From NCBI GenBank assembly GCA_004210455.1, contig SEFA01000011.1, forward strand, positions 1 through 64,000: a stretch of 64,000 nucleotides of DNA, given 5' to 3'. Under the pieces are notes generated by a model. It saw only the letters and a list, made by a program, of their open reading frames with translations. It was not told where the DNA came from and did not search any database. Below, in pieces: positions 17,120 through 25,523 of the stretch (within the stretch, counting starts at the first letter, position 1; every line of letters starts with the position of its first letter). Origin of the DNA: Rubrivivax sp. (GTDB lineage Bacteria > Pseudomonadota > Gammaproteobacteria > Burkholderiales > Burkholderiaceae_C). The position numbers were made by a program, and so were the translations under genes.

Positions 17120-18402
17120 GCGGGGGTCTCCGTGCGCGGACGCGCATCCCGGGCCAGTCGAAGCCCGGTGAACTGCCAGCGCGCGGCCGGCGGGAAGAAG
17201 TTGCGGTAGGTCGGGCGCGTGTGGCCGGGCGGCGTCGCGAGGCTGCCGCCGCGCAGCACCAGCTGGCCGACCATGAACTTGCCGTTGTATTCGGAGGCCG
17301 CGCCGTCCAGCGGGCGGAATCCGGGATAGGGGTGGTAGGCGGAGCGGGTCCATTGCCACGCCTGGTCGGCGAGCTGCGCCATGCCGGGCAGCGCCGAGGC
17401 GGCTTCCCATTCCGGCTCGCTCGGCAGCCGCGCGCCGGCCCATTCGGCGAAGGCGGTGGCCTCGTAGAAGCTGAGCTGCATCACCGGCGCGGCGGGGTCC
17501 ATCGGTCGCAGGCCGTGCAGGCCGAACACCGACCAGCGCGAGCCAGAGCCATCGGCGCTGTCGTCCCTGCCGGCATCGTCGCCGTCCGCCACCCAATACA
17601 GCGGCGCCTTCCAACCCTGCTGCTGCACCGTCGCCCAACCGTCCGACAGCCACCAGCGCGGCTCGCGGTAACCGCCGTCGTCGATGAAGCGCTGGAAGTC
17701 GCCGCAGGTCACCAGGCGGCTGGCGATCTCGAAAGGCTCGAGCCAGACGCGATGACGCGGGCCTTCGTTGTCGAAGGCAAAACCTGTCTCCGCCGCGTTC
17801 CGCTGGTGGACGTCCCGGCCGATCTCGACGAGGCCGCCGTCATGGCACAGCCACTCGCTCGTGCCGGCCGCGATCGGCGCAGGCGGCGCGTCGATCAACG
17901 CCGGCCGCCACGGGTGGCAGGACAGCAGGTGCAACGCGTCGGTCAACAGCAGTTCCTGGTGCTGCTGCTCGTGATGCAGGCCGAGTTCCAGCGTCGGCGC
18001 GATCGCTGCCCACACCGCGTCGGTGCAGCTGTCGATCAACTGCCGGATGTGCGTGTCGACATGGCGGCGGTAGGCGCGGACCTCGTCCAGCGACGGGCGC
18101 GTCAGCAGGCCGCGCTGGGGGCGCGGGTGCCGCGGGCCGAGGCCCTCGTAATACGAGTTGAAGAGGAAGTGGAAGGACTCGTCCAGCGGCCGGTAGCCCG
18201 GCAGGTGCGGGCGCAGCAGCAGCGCCTCGAAGAACCAGCTGGTGTGCGCCTGATGCCATTTGGCCGGGCTCGCGTCCGGCATCGACTGCGCGGCCTGGTC
18301 CTCGGCGGACAGCGGCTCGGCCAACGTCAGCGTGTGACGACGGACCGCTTCGAAACGGCGCGCGAGATCGCGCCGCGGCAGCGGCAGATCGTGATCCGAC
18401 AT
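17116..18402 (-). CDS. egtB: ergothioneine biosynthesis sulfoxide synthase EgtB
   Basis: EgtB is a non-heme iron enzyme that joins hercynine to a thiol donor with oxygen. The 428-residue protein has the N-terminal DinB-like domain with the iron-ligand pattern HHEQQHQELL near residue 135, and WHQAHTSWFFE near 48. The C-terminal formylglycine-generating-enzyme-like domain runs to the end (WQWTRSAYHPYPGF, LRGGSLATPPGHTRPTYRNF). I chose the ATG at 18402; an in-frame GTG lies at 18471. No egtA, egtC or egtE is near, as is common in proteobacteria. Confidence 0.94.
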   Translation of the reverse strand: MSDHDLPLPRRDLARRFEAVRRHTLTLAEPLSAEDQAAQSMPDASPAKWHQAHTSWFFEALLLRPHLPGYRPLDESFHFLFNSYYEGLGPRHPRPQRGLLTRPSLDEVRAYRRHVDTHIRQLIDSCTDAVWAAIAPTLELGLHHEQQHQELLLTDALHLLSCHPWRPALIDAPPAPIAAGTSEWLCHDGGLVEIGRDVHQRNAAETGFAFDNEGPRHRVWLEPFEIASRLVTCGDFQRFIDDGGYREPRWWLSDGWATVQQQGWKAPLYWVADGDDAGRDDSADGSGSRWSVFGLHGLRPMDPAAPVMQLSFYEATAFAEWAGARLPSEPEWEAASALPGMAQLADQAWQWTRSAYHPYPGFRPLDGAASEYNGKFMVGQLVLRGGSLATPPGHTRPTYRNFFPPAARWQFTGLRLARDARPRTETPA

Positions 18403-18662
18403 GCAAGCAACTCCTGCGGCCCCGGGGGAGGAAGGGCCGGATGACAACGGTAGCCGATTTGCCGTCCCCACGCCCGGCGCGGGCCGCTCGGCGGGCCCGG
18501 GCGGGACGGCTCAACTGCCACCCGATGTCAGGTAGGGCAAGGGGGGTACCCGCGGCGAGACGACCGGGAGTCCGGTGACGCGCCGGGCGGCGGCAGGGCG
18601 ATTCATCGCGGCGTCACGTCGCACGGGCAGGCTGACGGCGAACCGGCTCACTGCCTTCTTCC

Positions 18663-19562
18663 ATGCCCATGACGCCGCCCTCGATGTCTCCATCGCTGCC
18701 CCCCTTGCCGCATCCGGCCGCCGCACCGGTCGTGCCGCCGGCCGTGCTGCCCGCCGCCGGCCTTCCCCTGCACGGAGGACTCGGCGATGTGGACGGTCTG
18801 CCGCTGTCCTGGCTGCAGGACCGCGTGCTCGCCGAGCGTCTGCTGGAGGCGCTCTGGAGCGCGCGGCAGCCGGCCACCCCGGCGCAGTTCTTCGTCTGGA
18901 GCCAGAGCCGCCTGCAGCCGCTGGTACCGCATCGGCTGATGGTCTGCGTGGGCGATCAGCCGACGTCGCCGCGGCTGGCCGCGCAGCTCTTCCACCTGAA
19001 GCCGATCGGCGATGTGCTGCACACGCAGCTCGAGTCGGCGGACCACGGCCTGTGGCTGCACCTGATCCGCCGCTGGGGCGACGGTCGGCGTCCGCTGCAC
19101 GTCGATCTGGCGCGGGAATCGGAGACGACGCTGTTCCAGCCGCTGCTGGAAGCGGGCCTGAGGGAACTGGCGCTGCACGGCGTCGCCGCCGACGGCGAAC
19201 GGCCGCAGAGCCTGTTCCTGCTCGCCGTCGAGGGTTGGGGCGACGACCATCTGCGTCGCCTGGAGCTGCTGACGCCGGCGTTGCACGCGGCGTGGCGGCG
19301 GGCGCGGCTGCAGGTGCGGGGGCAGGCCTTGCCGCGCCGCGCGGGCTCGCTGGTGACGCCGCGCGAGCAGCAGATCGTCGAGGGGCTGCGAGCCGGCCTG
19401 AGCAACGAGGGGATCGCGATCCAGCTGGGCATCAGCATGTTCACGGTCAAGAACCACGTGCGCAAGATCCTGCGCAAGCTGGGCGCGAACAATCGCGCCC
19501 AGGCGGTCGCGATCGCGATGTCGCGCCGGGAACTCAGCGAGCCGGAGTCGCCCGCGGCGTGA
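18663..19562 (+). CDS. LuxR-type regulator resembling EpsA (exosortase/EPS-associated)
   Basis: The 299-residue protein ends in a LuxR-family helix-turn-helix (residues about 235-290: LVTPREQQIVEGLRAGLSNE, GISMFTVKNHVRKILRKLGA). The rest is a sensor-like domain with VWSQSRLQPLVPHRLMVCVG, as in EpsA-type regulators of PEP-CTERM/exosortase and exopolysaccharide loci in Burkholderiales. The first 40 residues are Pro/Ala-rich and the exact start is uncertain (ATGs at 18663, 18669 and 18684). It converges on and overlaps the VanZ gene by 29 bases. No exosortase gene is in the window. Confidence 0.8.
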   Translation: MPMTPPSMSPSLPPLPHPAAAPVVPPAVLPAAGLPLHGGLGDVDGLPLSWLQDRVLAERLLEALWSARQPATPAQFFVWSQSRLQPLVPHRLMVCVGDQPTSPRLAAQLFHLKPIGDVLHTQLESADHGLWLHLIRRWGDGRRPLHVDLARESETTLFQPLLEAGLRELALHGVAADGERPQSLFLLAVEGWGDDHLRRLELLTPALHAAWRRARLQVRGQALPRRAGSLVTPREQQIVEGLRAGLSNEGIAIQLGISMFTVKNHVRKILRKLGANNRAQAVAIAMSRRELSEPESPAA

Positions 19563-19923
19563 ACAGGCGCAGCACCACCGCGTGGACGGCGACGCCGAGC
19601 ACGGCGCCGATCATGTCGGCGAGCACGTCCTGCGCGTCGGCGTCCCGGCCGGGGATCTGCGACTGCACCAGTTCGATGCCCACGCCGTAGGCGAGCAGCA
19701 TCGCCAGCACGAGCCAGCGGCGGCGCGGGCCGGCGAGCAGGCATTGCATGCCGATGAAGGCCAGCGTCCCGAAGGCGGTGAAGTGGTTGGCCTTGTCCCA
19801 GCCCAGGTCGGCGGCGGGCGGCGGATGCGGCGAGAACGCCAGCCAACTGGCGCCCAGGACCACCGCGAGGAAGAGCAGGCGCCAGGCGTTGCGCCAGCGC
19901 GGGTCATGCAGGACTTCAGACAT
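19534..19923 (-). CDS. VanZ-like family membrane protein
   Basis: This 129-residue protein has four hydrophobic segments and the VanZ signature GWDKANHFTAFGTLAFI near residue 40, followed by YGVGIELVQSQIPGRDADAQDVLADMIG. VanZ domains occur in teicoplanin resistance and in many small membrane proteins of envelope polysaccharide loci. The specific function is unknown. The ATG at 19923 was chosen because the upstream extension is Arg-rich and unlike the family. The 3' ends of this gene and the LuxR gene overlap. Confidence 0.85.
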   Translation of the reverse strand: MSEVLHDPRWRNAWRLLFLAVVLGASWLAFSPHPPPAADLGWDKANHFTAFGTLAFIGMQCLLAGPRRRWLVLAMLLAYGVGIELVQSQIPGRDADAQDVLADMIGAVLGVAVHAVVLRLFTPRATPAR

Positions 19924-19995
19924 GCGGGGCAGTGTGCCACGCACGTGTGAAGCGAACGTGAGGCGGCGGCCGCTGCGCGCGGCCGTCATGCGGAC

Positions 19996-20781
19996 TCACT
20001 CGAGATTCTCGTGATGATGGCTCGCGCCGCGCTTCCAGTAGGCCGACGCGCGGATCGCGTGGCGGTCGTGGCCCTTGTCCTCGACGAGGAGGCGCCGCAC
20101 CGCCGCCATCGCCGCGGCCTCGCCGGCGCACCAGGCGTAGCCCTCGCCGGACGGCAGGCTGAGCGCGCGGACGGCGGCCAGCAGCGCCTCGTCGCTGGCG
20201 ACCCAGCGCAGGTCGAGCGCGGCCGGCGTGCTGAACGCGCGGCGGTCGCTCTCCGGCACGTTCAGCAACGCGATCACGCGCGTGCCTGCGGGCAGTTCCT
20301 CGAGACGACGCGCGACGGCGGGCAGGGCGGTTTCGTCGCCGACCAGCAGGTGCCAGGCGAAGTCGGTCGGAATGATGAAGGAGCCGCGCGGTCCGCCCAC
20401 GGTCAGCGTGTGGCCTGGTTGCGCCTGCGCGGCCCAGGCCGCGGCGGGGCCGTCGCCGTGCTGGGCGAACTCGATGACCAGTTCGCGCGCCGCGTTGTCG
20501 AATCGACGCGGCGTGTAGTCGCGCATGACGGGGGAACCGTCGGCCTCGGGTTCGAAGATCAGCTTCACGTGGTCGTCGAAGGAGGCGCTGACGAAGTCGA
20601 CCAGCGACTCGCCGGTGAGCGTCACGCGACGGTAGTTCGGTGTCACGTCGTCGACGGCGGTCACGGTGAGTTCGCGGCGCTTGAGTTCATGGCGCACGCG
20701 CTGGACGCGGCTCGCGGCAGGCGCTGCGGGCTCGGAGGCAGGGGTGGGGATGTTCGGCGTGTTCAAGGTGTCGGGTGTCAT
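19996..20781 (-). CDS. siderophore-interacting protein (FAD-dependent ferric-siderophore reductase)
   Basis: This 261-residue cytoplasmic flavoprotein of the ViuB/SIP family releases iron by reducing ferric siderophores with NAD(P)H. The FAD-binding motif RDYTPRRFD is near residue 87, GGPRGSFIIP near 127, and the C-terminal SIP domain includes YAWCAGEAAAMAAVRRLL. The start is the ATG at 20781; the first 25 residues are Pro/Ala-rich. It is divergent from a MarR gene with two palindromic sites between them, so it is probably the regulated target. Confidence 0.92.
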   Translation of the reverse strand: MTPDTLNTPNIPTPASEPAAPAASRVQRVRHELKRRELTVTAVDDVTPNYRRVTLTGESLVDFVSASFDDHVKLIFEPEADGSPVMRDYTPRRFDNAARELVIEFAQHGDGPAAAWAAQAQPGHTLTVGGPRGSFIIPTDFAWHLLVGDETALPAVARRLEELPAGTRVIALLNVPESDRRAFSTPAALDLRWVASDEALLAAVRALSLPSGEGYAWCAGEAAAMAAVRRLLVEDKGHDRHAIRASAYWKRGASHHHENLE

Positions 20782-20801
20782 TGCTGTGGATCTCGATATC
20801 G

Positions 20802-20814
20802 TTGACAATGTCAT
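20802..20814. promoter_or_regulatory. candidate MarR operator 1
   Basis: TTGACA-A-TGTCAT is a 6-1-6 inverted repeat with one mismatch, 21 bases upstream of the SIP start. It lies exactly 32 bp (three helical turns) from an identical-core copy at 20834. Confidence 0.7.
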
Positions 20815-20833
20815 CAATCTTGCGACGAAACGA

Positions 20834-20846
20834 TTGACAATGTCAA
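20834..20846. promoter_or_regulatory. candidate MarR operator 2, overlapping the marR start codon
   Basis: TTGACA-A-TGTCAA is a perfect 6-1-6 inverted repeat. The MarR ATG (20840-20842) sits at its centre, so binding here would directly block marR expression. Confidence 0.75.
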
Positions 20847-21295
20847 CTAACACCACTGGCCGAAGGGGCAAGGACGAGGACGTGCTGGAGCTGGTGCATT
20901 CGGTGATGCATCGCTACCGTTCGCTGCAGTACCGCGTCCTGCGTGACGGTCCGCAGGACATCACGCACATGGAAGGCAAGGTGCTGTTCTTCTTCGACCG
21001 GCACCCGGACGCCACGCAGAGCGACCTCGCCCAGCACAGCGGCCGGGACAAGGCGCAGCTGGCGCGGCTGATCAAGACGCTGCGGGACAAGGGGCTGCTC
21101 GACGCGAAGACCGACGAGGTGGATCGCCGGCAGGTGCGCCTGAGCGTCAGCGAGGCGGGCATGACCGTGCAGCGCGAATTGAAGCGCCAGGCGAAGCAGG
21201 TGTCGGTGCAAGCCATGGCCGGCTTGAGCGCCGAGGAACAGGCGCAGCTGGCCGCGCTGCTCAAGCGCGTGCAGGCGAATCTGGGCGAGGAGTGA
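20840..21295 (+). CDS. MarR-family transcriptional regulator
   Basis: The 151-residue winged-helix repressor has TQSDLAQHSGRDKAQLARLIKTL as recognition region (residues about 60-82) and the wing DEVDRRQVRLSVSEAG (about 93-108). It is divergent from the siderophore-interacting protein gene. Two TTGACA-A-TGTCA(A/T) palindromes occupy the intergenic region, one over its own start codon, which predicts autorepression and control of the SIP gene. The inducer is unknown. Confidence 0.93.
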   Translation: MSTNTTGRRGKDEDVLELVHSVMHRYRSLQYRVLRDGPQDITHMEGKVLFFFDRHPDATQSDLAQHSGRDKAQLARLIKTLRDKGLLDAKTDEVDRRQVRLSVSEAGMTVQRELKRQAKQVSVQAMAGLSAEEQAQLAALLKRVQANLGEE

Positions 21296-21336
21296 ACCGG
21301 CTGGGACGTTGTCTTCGTGCGACGTAGGCACGGAAA

Positions 21337-21365
21337 TTGTCGACGCCGAAAATCTGCGCTATAGT
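21337..21365 (+). promoter_or_regulatory. sigma-70 promoter of tRNA-Thr
   Basis: TTGTCG (-35, 21337-21342), a 17-base spacer, then TATAGT (-10, 21360-21365), 25 bases before the tRNA 5' end. Confidence 0.75.
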
Positions 21366-21390
21366 CGCAGACTCTGTTGTTCGCGACAGC

Positions 21391-21466
21391 GCCGATGTAG
21401 CTCAGTTGGTAGAGCAGCGCATTCGTAATGCGAAGGTCGGGAGTTCGACTCTCTTCATCGGCACCA
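21391..21466 (+). tRNA. tRNA-Thr, anticodon CGT
   Basis: GCCGATG pairs with CATCGGC, followed by A and an encoded CCA. The D arm is GCTCAGTTGGTAGAGC, the anticodon loop TTCGTAA (anticodon CGT) and the T arm GGGAGTTCGACTCTC. Length is 76 bases. Confidence 0.97.
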
Positions 21467-21474
21467 ATCCAGAA

Positions 21475-21510
21475 AAGCCGCTTGGGATTTCCCAAGCGGC
21501 TTTTTCTTTG
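21475..21510 (+). terminator. rho-independent terminator of tRNA-Thr
   Basis: AAGCCGCTTGGGA (21475-21487) pairs with TCCCAAGCGGCTT (21490-21502) across a two-base gap and continues into TTTCTTT. It begins eight bases after the CCA end. Confidence 0.9.
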
Positions 21511-21562
21511 GCGGCGCGCTGCGCGTCACCGCCGCGCGCCGACGGTGGCAACATGGCGCGCC

Positions 21563-22927
21563 ATGAGCCCACACGACCACGACGATCAGCCCGGCTCCGC
21601 GCCGGTGACGCTCACGCTCGCCGCCCTGGAGGCCGAGCCGCTGCCCGGCACGCTCAAGGGACTGCCCGCGATCGCTGAAGGCGTGCCGCTGGCCGGGCTG
21701 GGCGCGCTGGGGCTGTCGCTGCTGGCCGGCGACCTGCCGCTGCCCGCGGCGATCCTGAAGGACTCGGCGCTGACCCACAACGCCCGCTGGATGCGCGACT
21801 TCACCGCGCGCGCCGGCGTGAGCCTCGCGCCGCACGGCAAGACGACGATGGCGCCGCAGCTGTTCCAGCGCCAGTTCGACGAAGGCGCCTGGGGCATGAC
21901 GGCGGCGACCGCGGCGCATGTGCGCACCTACCGGCGCTTCGGCGTGCCGCGCGTGCTGCTCGCGAATCAGCTCGTCGGCAAGGCGGATCTGGAACTCGTC
22001 TTCCGCGAACTGGAAGCTTCCCCGGACTTCGACTTCTACCTGCTGGTCGATTCCGTCGCGGGCCTGGACCTGCTGCGCCGTGCCGCCGCGGAGCGCGGGC
22101 TGAAACGCCCGCTGCAGGTGCTGCTGGAAGTCGGCACGCCGGGCGGCCGCACCGGCGTGCGCACGATGGACGAGGGTGTCGCGCTCGGTCGATCGATCCG
22201 CGACGCCGCGCCGGCGATCACGCTGCACGGCGTCGAGGCGTTCGAAGGCGTCTACAGCGGCGCGGACACGTCCCGCGTGGAGTTGGGCGCGCTGACGATG
22301 ATCGAGACGGTGGCCACGCTGACGCGCGTCGGATGCGCGGAGGGCTGGTTCGCGGCGGGCGAGGTGCTGCTGACGGCGGGCGGCTCGGCGTTCTTCGACA
22401 TGGCGGCGAAGACGCTGGCGTCGGTCGAGGCCGCCGGCACCGGGCACACACTGCGCGTCGTGTTGCGCAGCGGCTGCTACCTCAGCCACGACAGCCTGCA
22501 GTACGAACGCATGCAGGACCGCATGCGGCAACGCGCCGGCGCGTCGTGGGGCGAAGGTCCCGGACTGCGCAACGCGATCGAGGTCTGGGCCCATGTGCAG
22601 TCGGTGCCCGAGCCCGGCCGCGCGATCTGCACGGCGGGCCGGCGCGACCTCAGCTACGACGCCTGCCTGCCGCAGCCGCTGTGGTGGTACCGGCCGAGCC
22701 TGCACGATGCGCCGCGAGCGGTGCCGGCCGACTGGGCAGTCACAAAGCTGAACGACCAGCATGCGTACGTCGATGCGGGTGCGGACGGCGGCGCGCTGCT
22801 GCTGCAGGTCGGCGACCTGATCGCCTTCGGCGTCGGTCACCCGTGTACGACCTTCGACAAATGGCCGCTGCTCTACACGGTCGACGACAGCTATCGCGTC
22901 ACCGGCGGCGTGCGGACCTTCTTCTGA
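21563..22927 (+). CDS. D-serine/D-threonine deaminase-like fold-type III PLP enzyme
   Basis: The 454-residue cytoplasmic protein has the alanine-racemase N-terminal domain fold, with the PLP lysine in SLAPHGKTTMAPQL near residue 94. The C-terminal D-serine-dehydratase-like domain carries the zinc-ligand type segment FGVGHPCTTFDKW near 430. Such proteins are annotated as amino acid deaminases or D-threonine aldolase relatives. The exact substrate is not readable. The ATG at 21563 lies in the leader after the tRNA-Thr terminator; no strong ribosome binding site is seen. Confidence 0.85.
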   Translation: MSPHDHDDQPGSAPVTLTLAALEAEPLPGTLKGLPAIAEGVPLAGLGALGLSLLAGDLPLPAAILKDSALTHNARWMRDFTARAGVSLAPHGKTTMAPQLFQRQFDEGAWGMTAATAAHVRTYRRFGVPRVLLANQLVGKADLELVFRELEASPDFDFYLLVDSVAGLDLLRRAAAERGLKRPLQVLLEVGTPGGRTGVRTMDEGVALGRSIRDAAPAITLHGVEAFEGVYSGADTSRVELGALTMIETVATLTRVGCAEGWFAAGEVLLTAGGSAFFDMAAKTLASVEAAGTGHTLRVVLRSGCYLSHDSLQYERMQDRMRQRAGASWGEGPGLRNAIEVWAHVQSVPEPGRAICTAGRRDLSYDACLPQPLWWYRPSLHDAPRAVPADWAVTKLNDQHAYVDAGADGGALLLQVGDLIAFGVGHPCTTFDKWPLLYTVDDSYRVTGGVRTFF

Positions 22928-22957
22928 GACCTCCGAATCGACGGCGAGAATCCCGCC

Positions 22958-24322
22958 ATGCATGACATCATCTGCCCGCACTGCGGCAAGGCTTTCAAGA
23001 TCGACGAGGCGGGTTACGCCGACATCCTCAAGCAGGTGCGCGACACCGACTTCGAGAAGCAGCTGCACGAACGCCTCGCACTCGCCGAGCAGGACAAGCG
23101 CAACGCCGTGGAGCTCGCGCAGGCGAAGACCGCCGGCGAGCTGCAGAAGGCTGCCGCGCTCAAGGACGGCGAAATCCAGGAACTGAAGGCCAGACTCGAC
23201 GCCGGCGAGGTGCAGCGCAAGCTCGCGGTGAGCGAAGCGCTCGCGGCGCTGGAGAAGCAGGCGCAGCAGTCCGCCGCGGCCAAGGACGCGGAGATCCAGC
23301 GCCTCAGGGCCAAGCTCGACGCGGCCGGCGTGACGCAGCAGCTGGCGATGTCGCAAGCCGTCGGCGCGGTGGAGAAGGAGCGCGACCAGCTGCGCAGCGG
23401 CCTCGAACGCGCGGAGCTGGAGAAGCAGCTCGCCGAGAAGTCGCTGAAAGACAAGTACGAGACGCAGATCAAGGACCGCGACGACGCCATCGAGCGGCTG
23501 CGCGACATGAAGGCGCGGCTGTCGACCAAGATGGTCGGCGAGACGCTCGAATTGCACTGCGAAACCGAGTTCAACCGCATCCGCGCGACCGCGTTCCCGC
23601 GCGCCTACTTCGAGAAGGACAACGACGCGCGCTCGGGCAGCAAGGGCGACTACATCTTCCGCGACAGCGACGAGTCCGGCACCGAGATCGTCTCGATCAT
23701 GTTCGAGATGAAGAACGAGAACGACCGCACCGCCACGAAGAACCGCAACGAGGACTTCCTGAAGGAACTCGACAAGGACCGCGTCGAGAAGGGCTGCGAG
23801 TACGCGGTGCTGGTCTCGCTGCTCGAGCCGGAGAGCGAGCTCTACAACACCGGCATCGTCGACGTGTTCCACCGCTATCCGAAGATGTACGTCGTGCGGC
23901 CGCAGTTCTTCCTGCCGATGATCACGCTGCTGCGTAACGCGGCGATGAACTCGCTCAAGTACAAGAACGAGCTGGCGCTGGTGAAGGCGCAGAACATCGA
24001 CATCACCAACTTCGAGACCCAGCTCGAAAGCTTCAAGTCGGCATTCGGGAAGAACTACGAACTGGCGTCCAGACGCTTCCAGACCGCGATCGACGAGATC
24101 GACAAGTCCATCGACCATCTGCAGAAGACGAAGGAGGCGCTGCTCGGCACCGATCGCAACCTGCGCCTGGCCAACGACAAGGCGCAGGACGTGACGATCA
24201 AGAAGCTGACCAAGGGCAATCCGACGATGGCCGGGAAGTTCGCCGAGCTCAGGAGCGACGACAAGCCCGCAGCCGCCGATCGCGGCGGCGCGGACGACGG
24301 CGTCGAGGGCAGCCTGTTCTGA
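22958..24322 (+). CDS. DUF2130 domain protein with zinc-ribbon start and coiled coil
   Basis: The 454-residue protein begins with CPHCGKAF (single CxxC), then a long charged coiled coil (about residues 25-180). The conserved DUF2130 core is at about 190-400 and a helical tail follows. Within the core, SKGDYIFRD and, 19 residues on, FEMKNEND resemble the D...ExK pattern of PD-(D/E)XK nucleases (inference). Function is unknown; RmuC-like DNA-handling proteins share the coiled-coil-plus-nuclease plan. The ATG is 30 bases after the upstream stop. Confidence 0.88.
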   Translation: MHDIICPHCGKAFKIDEAGYADILKQVRDTDFEKQLHERLALAEQDKRNAVELAQAKTAGELQKAAALKDGEIQELKARLDAGEVQRKLAVSEALAALEKQAQQSAAAKDAEIQRLRAKLDAAGVTQQLAMSQAVGAVEKERDQLRSGLERAELEKQLAEKSLKDKYETQIKDRDDAIERLRDMKARLSTKMVGETLELHCETEFNRIRATAFPRAYFEKDNDARSGSKGDYIFRDSDESGTEIVSIMFEMKNENDRTATKNRNEDFLKELDKDRVEKGCEYAVLVSLLEPESELYNTGIVDVFHRYPKMYVVRPQFFLPMITLLRNAAMNSLKYKNELALVKAQNIDITNFETQLESFKSAFGKNYELASRRFQTAIDEIDKSIDHLQKTKEALLGTDRNLRLANDKAQDVTIKKLTKGNPTMAGKFAELRSDDKPAAADRGGADDGVEGSLF

Positions 24323-24359
24323 CGCACGCGCCGGGCGCCGAGGGCGTCGTGATGCAAGA

Positions 24360-24380
24360 AGGCCGCTCATCGAGCGGCCT
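24360..24380. terminator. bidirectional hairpin between DUF2130 gene and fbp
   Basis: AGGCCGCTC-ATC-GAGCGGCCT forms a 9-bp stem between two convergent genes. The flanks are CCTTC on one strand and TTGC on the other, so the T-run is weak. Confidence 0.6.
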
Positions 24381-24430
24381 CCTTCATGGCGGACATGAGG
24401 ACCCGGCGGATGCCGGATCGCGGCCTCACA

Positions 24431-25450
24431 TCATTTGGCCTTGTCGGCCTCCAGGTGGTACTGCGTCACCCGCTCGACTTCGTTCTTCGAGCCCAGCACG
24501 ACGGCGACGCGCTCGTGCAGCTTGCCCGGCTGCAGGTCCATGATGCGCTGGCGGCCGTTGGTCGCCGCGCCGCCGGCCTGCTCGACCAGGAAAGCCATCG
24601 GGTTGGCCTCGTACATGAGGCGCAGCTTGCCGGCCTTGTTCGGCTCGCGCTTGTCCCACGGGTACAGGAACACGCCGCCGCGGGTCAGGATGCGGTGCAC
24701 GTCCGCCACCATCGACGCGATCCAGCGCATGTTGAAATCCTTGCCGCGCGGCCCCGTCGTGCCGGCCAGGCACTCGTCGATGTAGCGCTTCACCGGCTCG
24801 TCCCAGTGCCGCATGTTGGACATGTTGATCGCGAACTCCTTGGTGTCCGCGGGGATCTTCACGTCGTCGGCGGTCAGCACCCACGAGCCCTGCTCGCGGT
24901 CCAGCGTGAACATCGCCACGCCGTCGCCCACCGTCAGCACCAGCGTCGTCTGCGGTCCGTAGACGCAGTAACCGGCCGCGGCCTGCGAGGTGCCCGGCTG
25001 GTGGAAGTCCTCCTCGCTGACGCCCTTGCTGCCCTCGACCTTCTTCAGCACCGAGAAGATGGTGCCGATCGACACGTTGACGTCGATGTTGCTCGAGCCG
25101 TCCAGCGGATCGAACATCAGCAGGTACTCGCCCTGCGGGAAACGGTTGGGCACCAGGTGGATGCTCTCCATTTCCTCCGAGGCCATCGCGGCCAGGTGGC
25201 CGCCCCACTCGTTGGCTTCGATCAGCACCTCGTTGGCGATGATGTCGAGCTTCTTCTGGACCTCGCCCTGCACGTTCTCGGACCCGGCCGTGCCCAGCAC
25301 GTCGCCCAGCGCGCCCTTGTTGACGCTGATGGCGATGCGCTTGCAGGCCCGCGCGACCACCTCGATGAGCAGCCGCAGCTGCTGGGGGATGTGGCCGTGC
25401 AGCCGCTGCTGCTCGACGAGGTATTGGGTCAGGCTGACGCGTTGACTCAT
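24431..25450 (-). CDS. fbp: fructose-1,6-bisphosphatase class 1
   Basis: Fbp dephosphorylates fructose 1,6-bisphosphate in gluconeogenesis. The 339-residue protein shows the metal-binding [20 protein letters not shown] near residue 113, [11 protein letters not shown] near 92 and the C-terminal [20 protein letters not shown] and [16 protein letters not shown]. Length and order match the family throughout. It follows pepN on the same strand with a 73-base gap. Confidence 0.97.
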   Translation of the reverse strand: MSQRVSLTQYLVEQQRLHGHIPQQLRLLIEVVARACKRIAISVNKGALGDVLGTAGSENVQGEVQKKLDIIANEVLIEANEWGGHLAAMASEEMESIHLVPNRFPQGEYLLMFDPLDGSSNIDVNVSIGTIFSVLKKVEGSKGVSEEDFHQPGTSQAAAGYCVYGPQTTLVLTVGDGVAMFTLDREQGSWVLTADDVKIPADTKEFAINMSNMRHWDEPVKRYIDECLAGTTGPRGKDFNMRWIASMVADVHRILTRGGVFLYPWDKREPNKAGKLRLMYEANPMAFLVEQAGGAATNGRQRIMDLQPGKLHERVAVVLGSKNEVERVTQYHLEADKAK

Positions 25451-25523
25451 GAAAGGACTCCGATGGTTGCAAATCTCGTGCGCCGGGGAACGGCCCGGCG
25501 CGCGGACCGCTCCGTGCGCTGAA

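Noticed and set aside
21455..24370. 971-residue minus-strand frame opposite the PLP enzyme and DUF2130 genes
   Set aside because: Both genes on the plus strand have family motifs; the minus frame has the composition of antisense GC-rich DNA.
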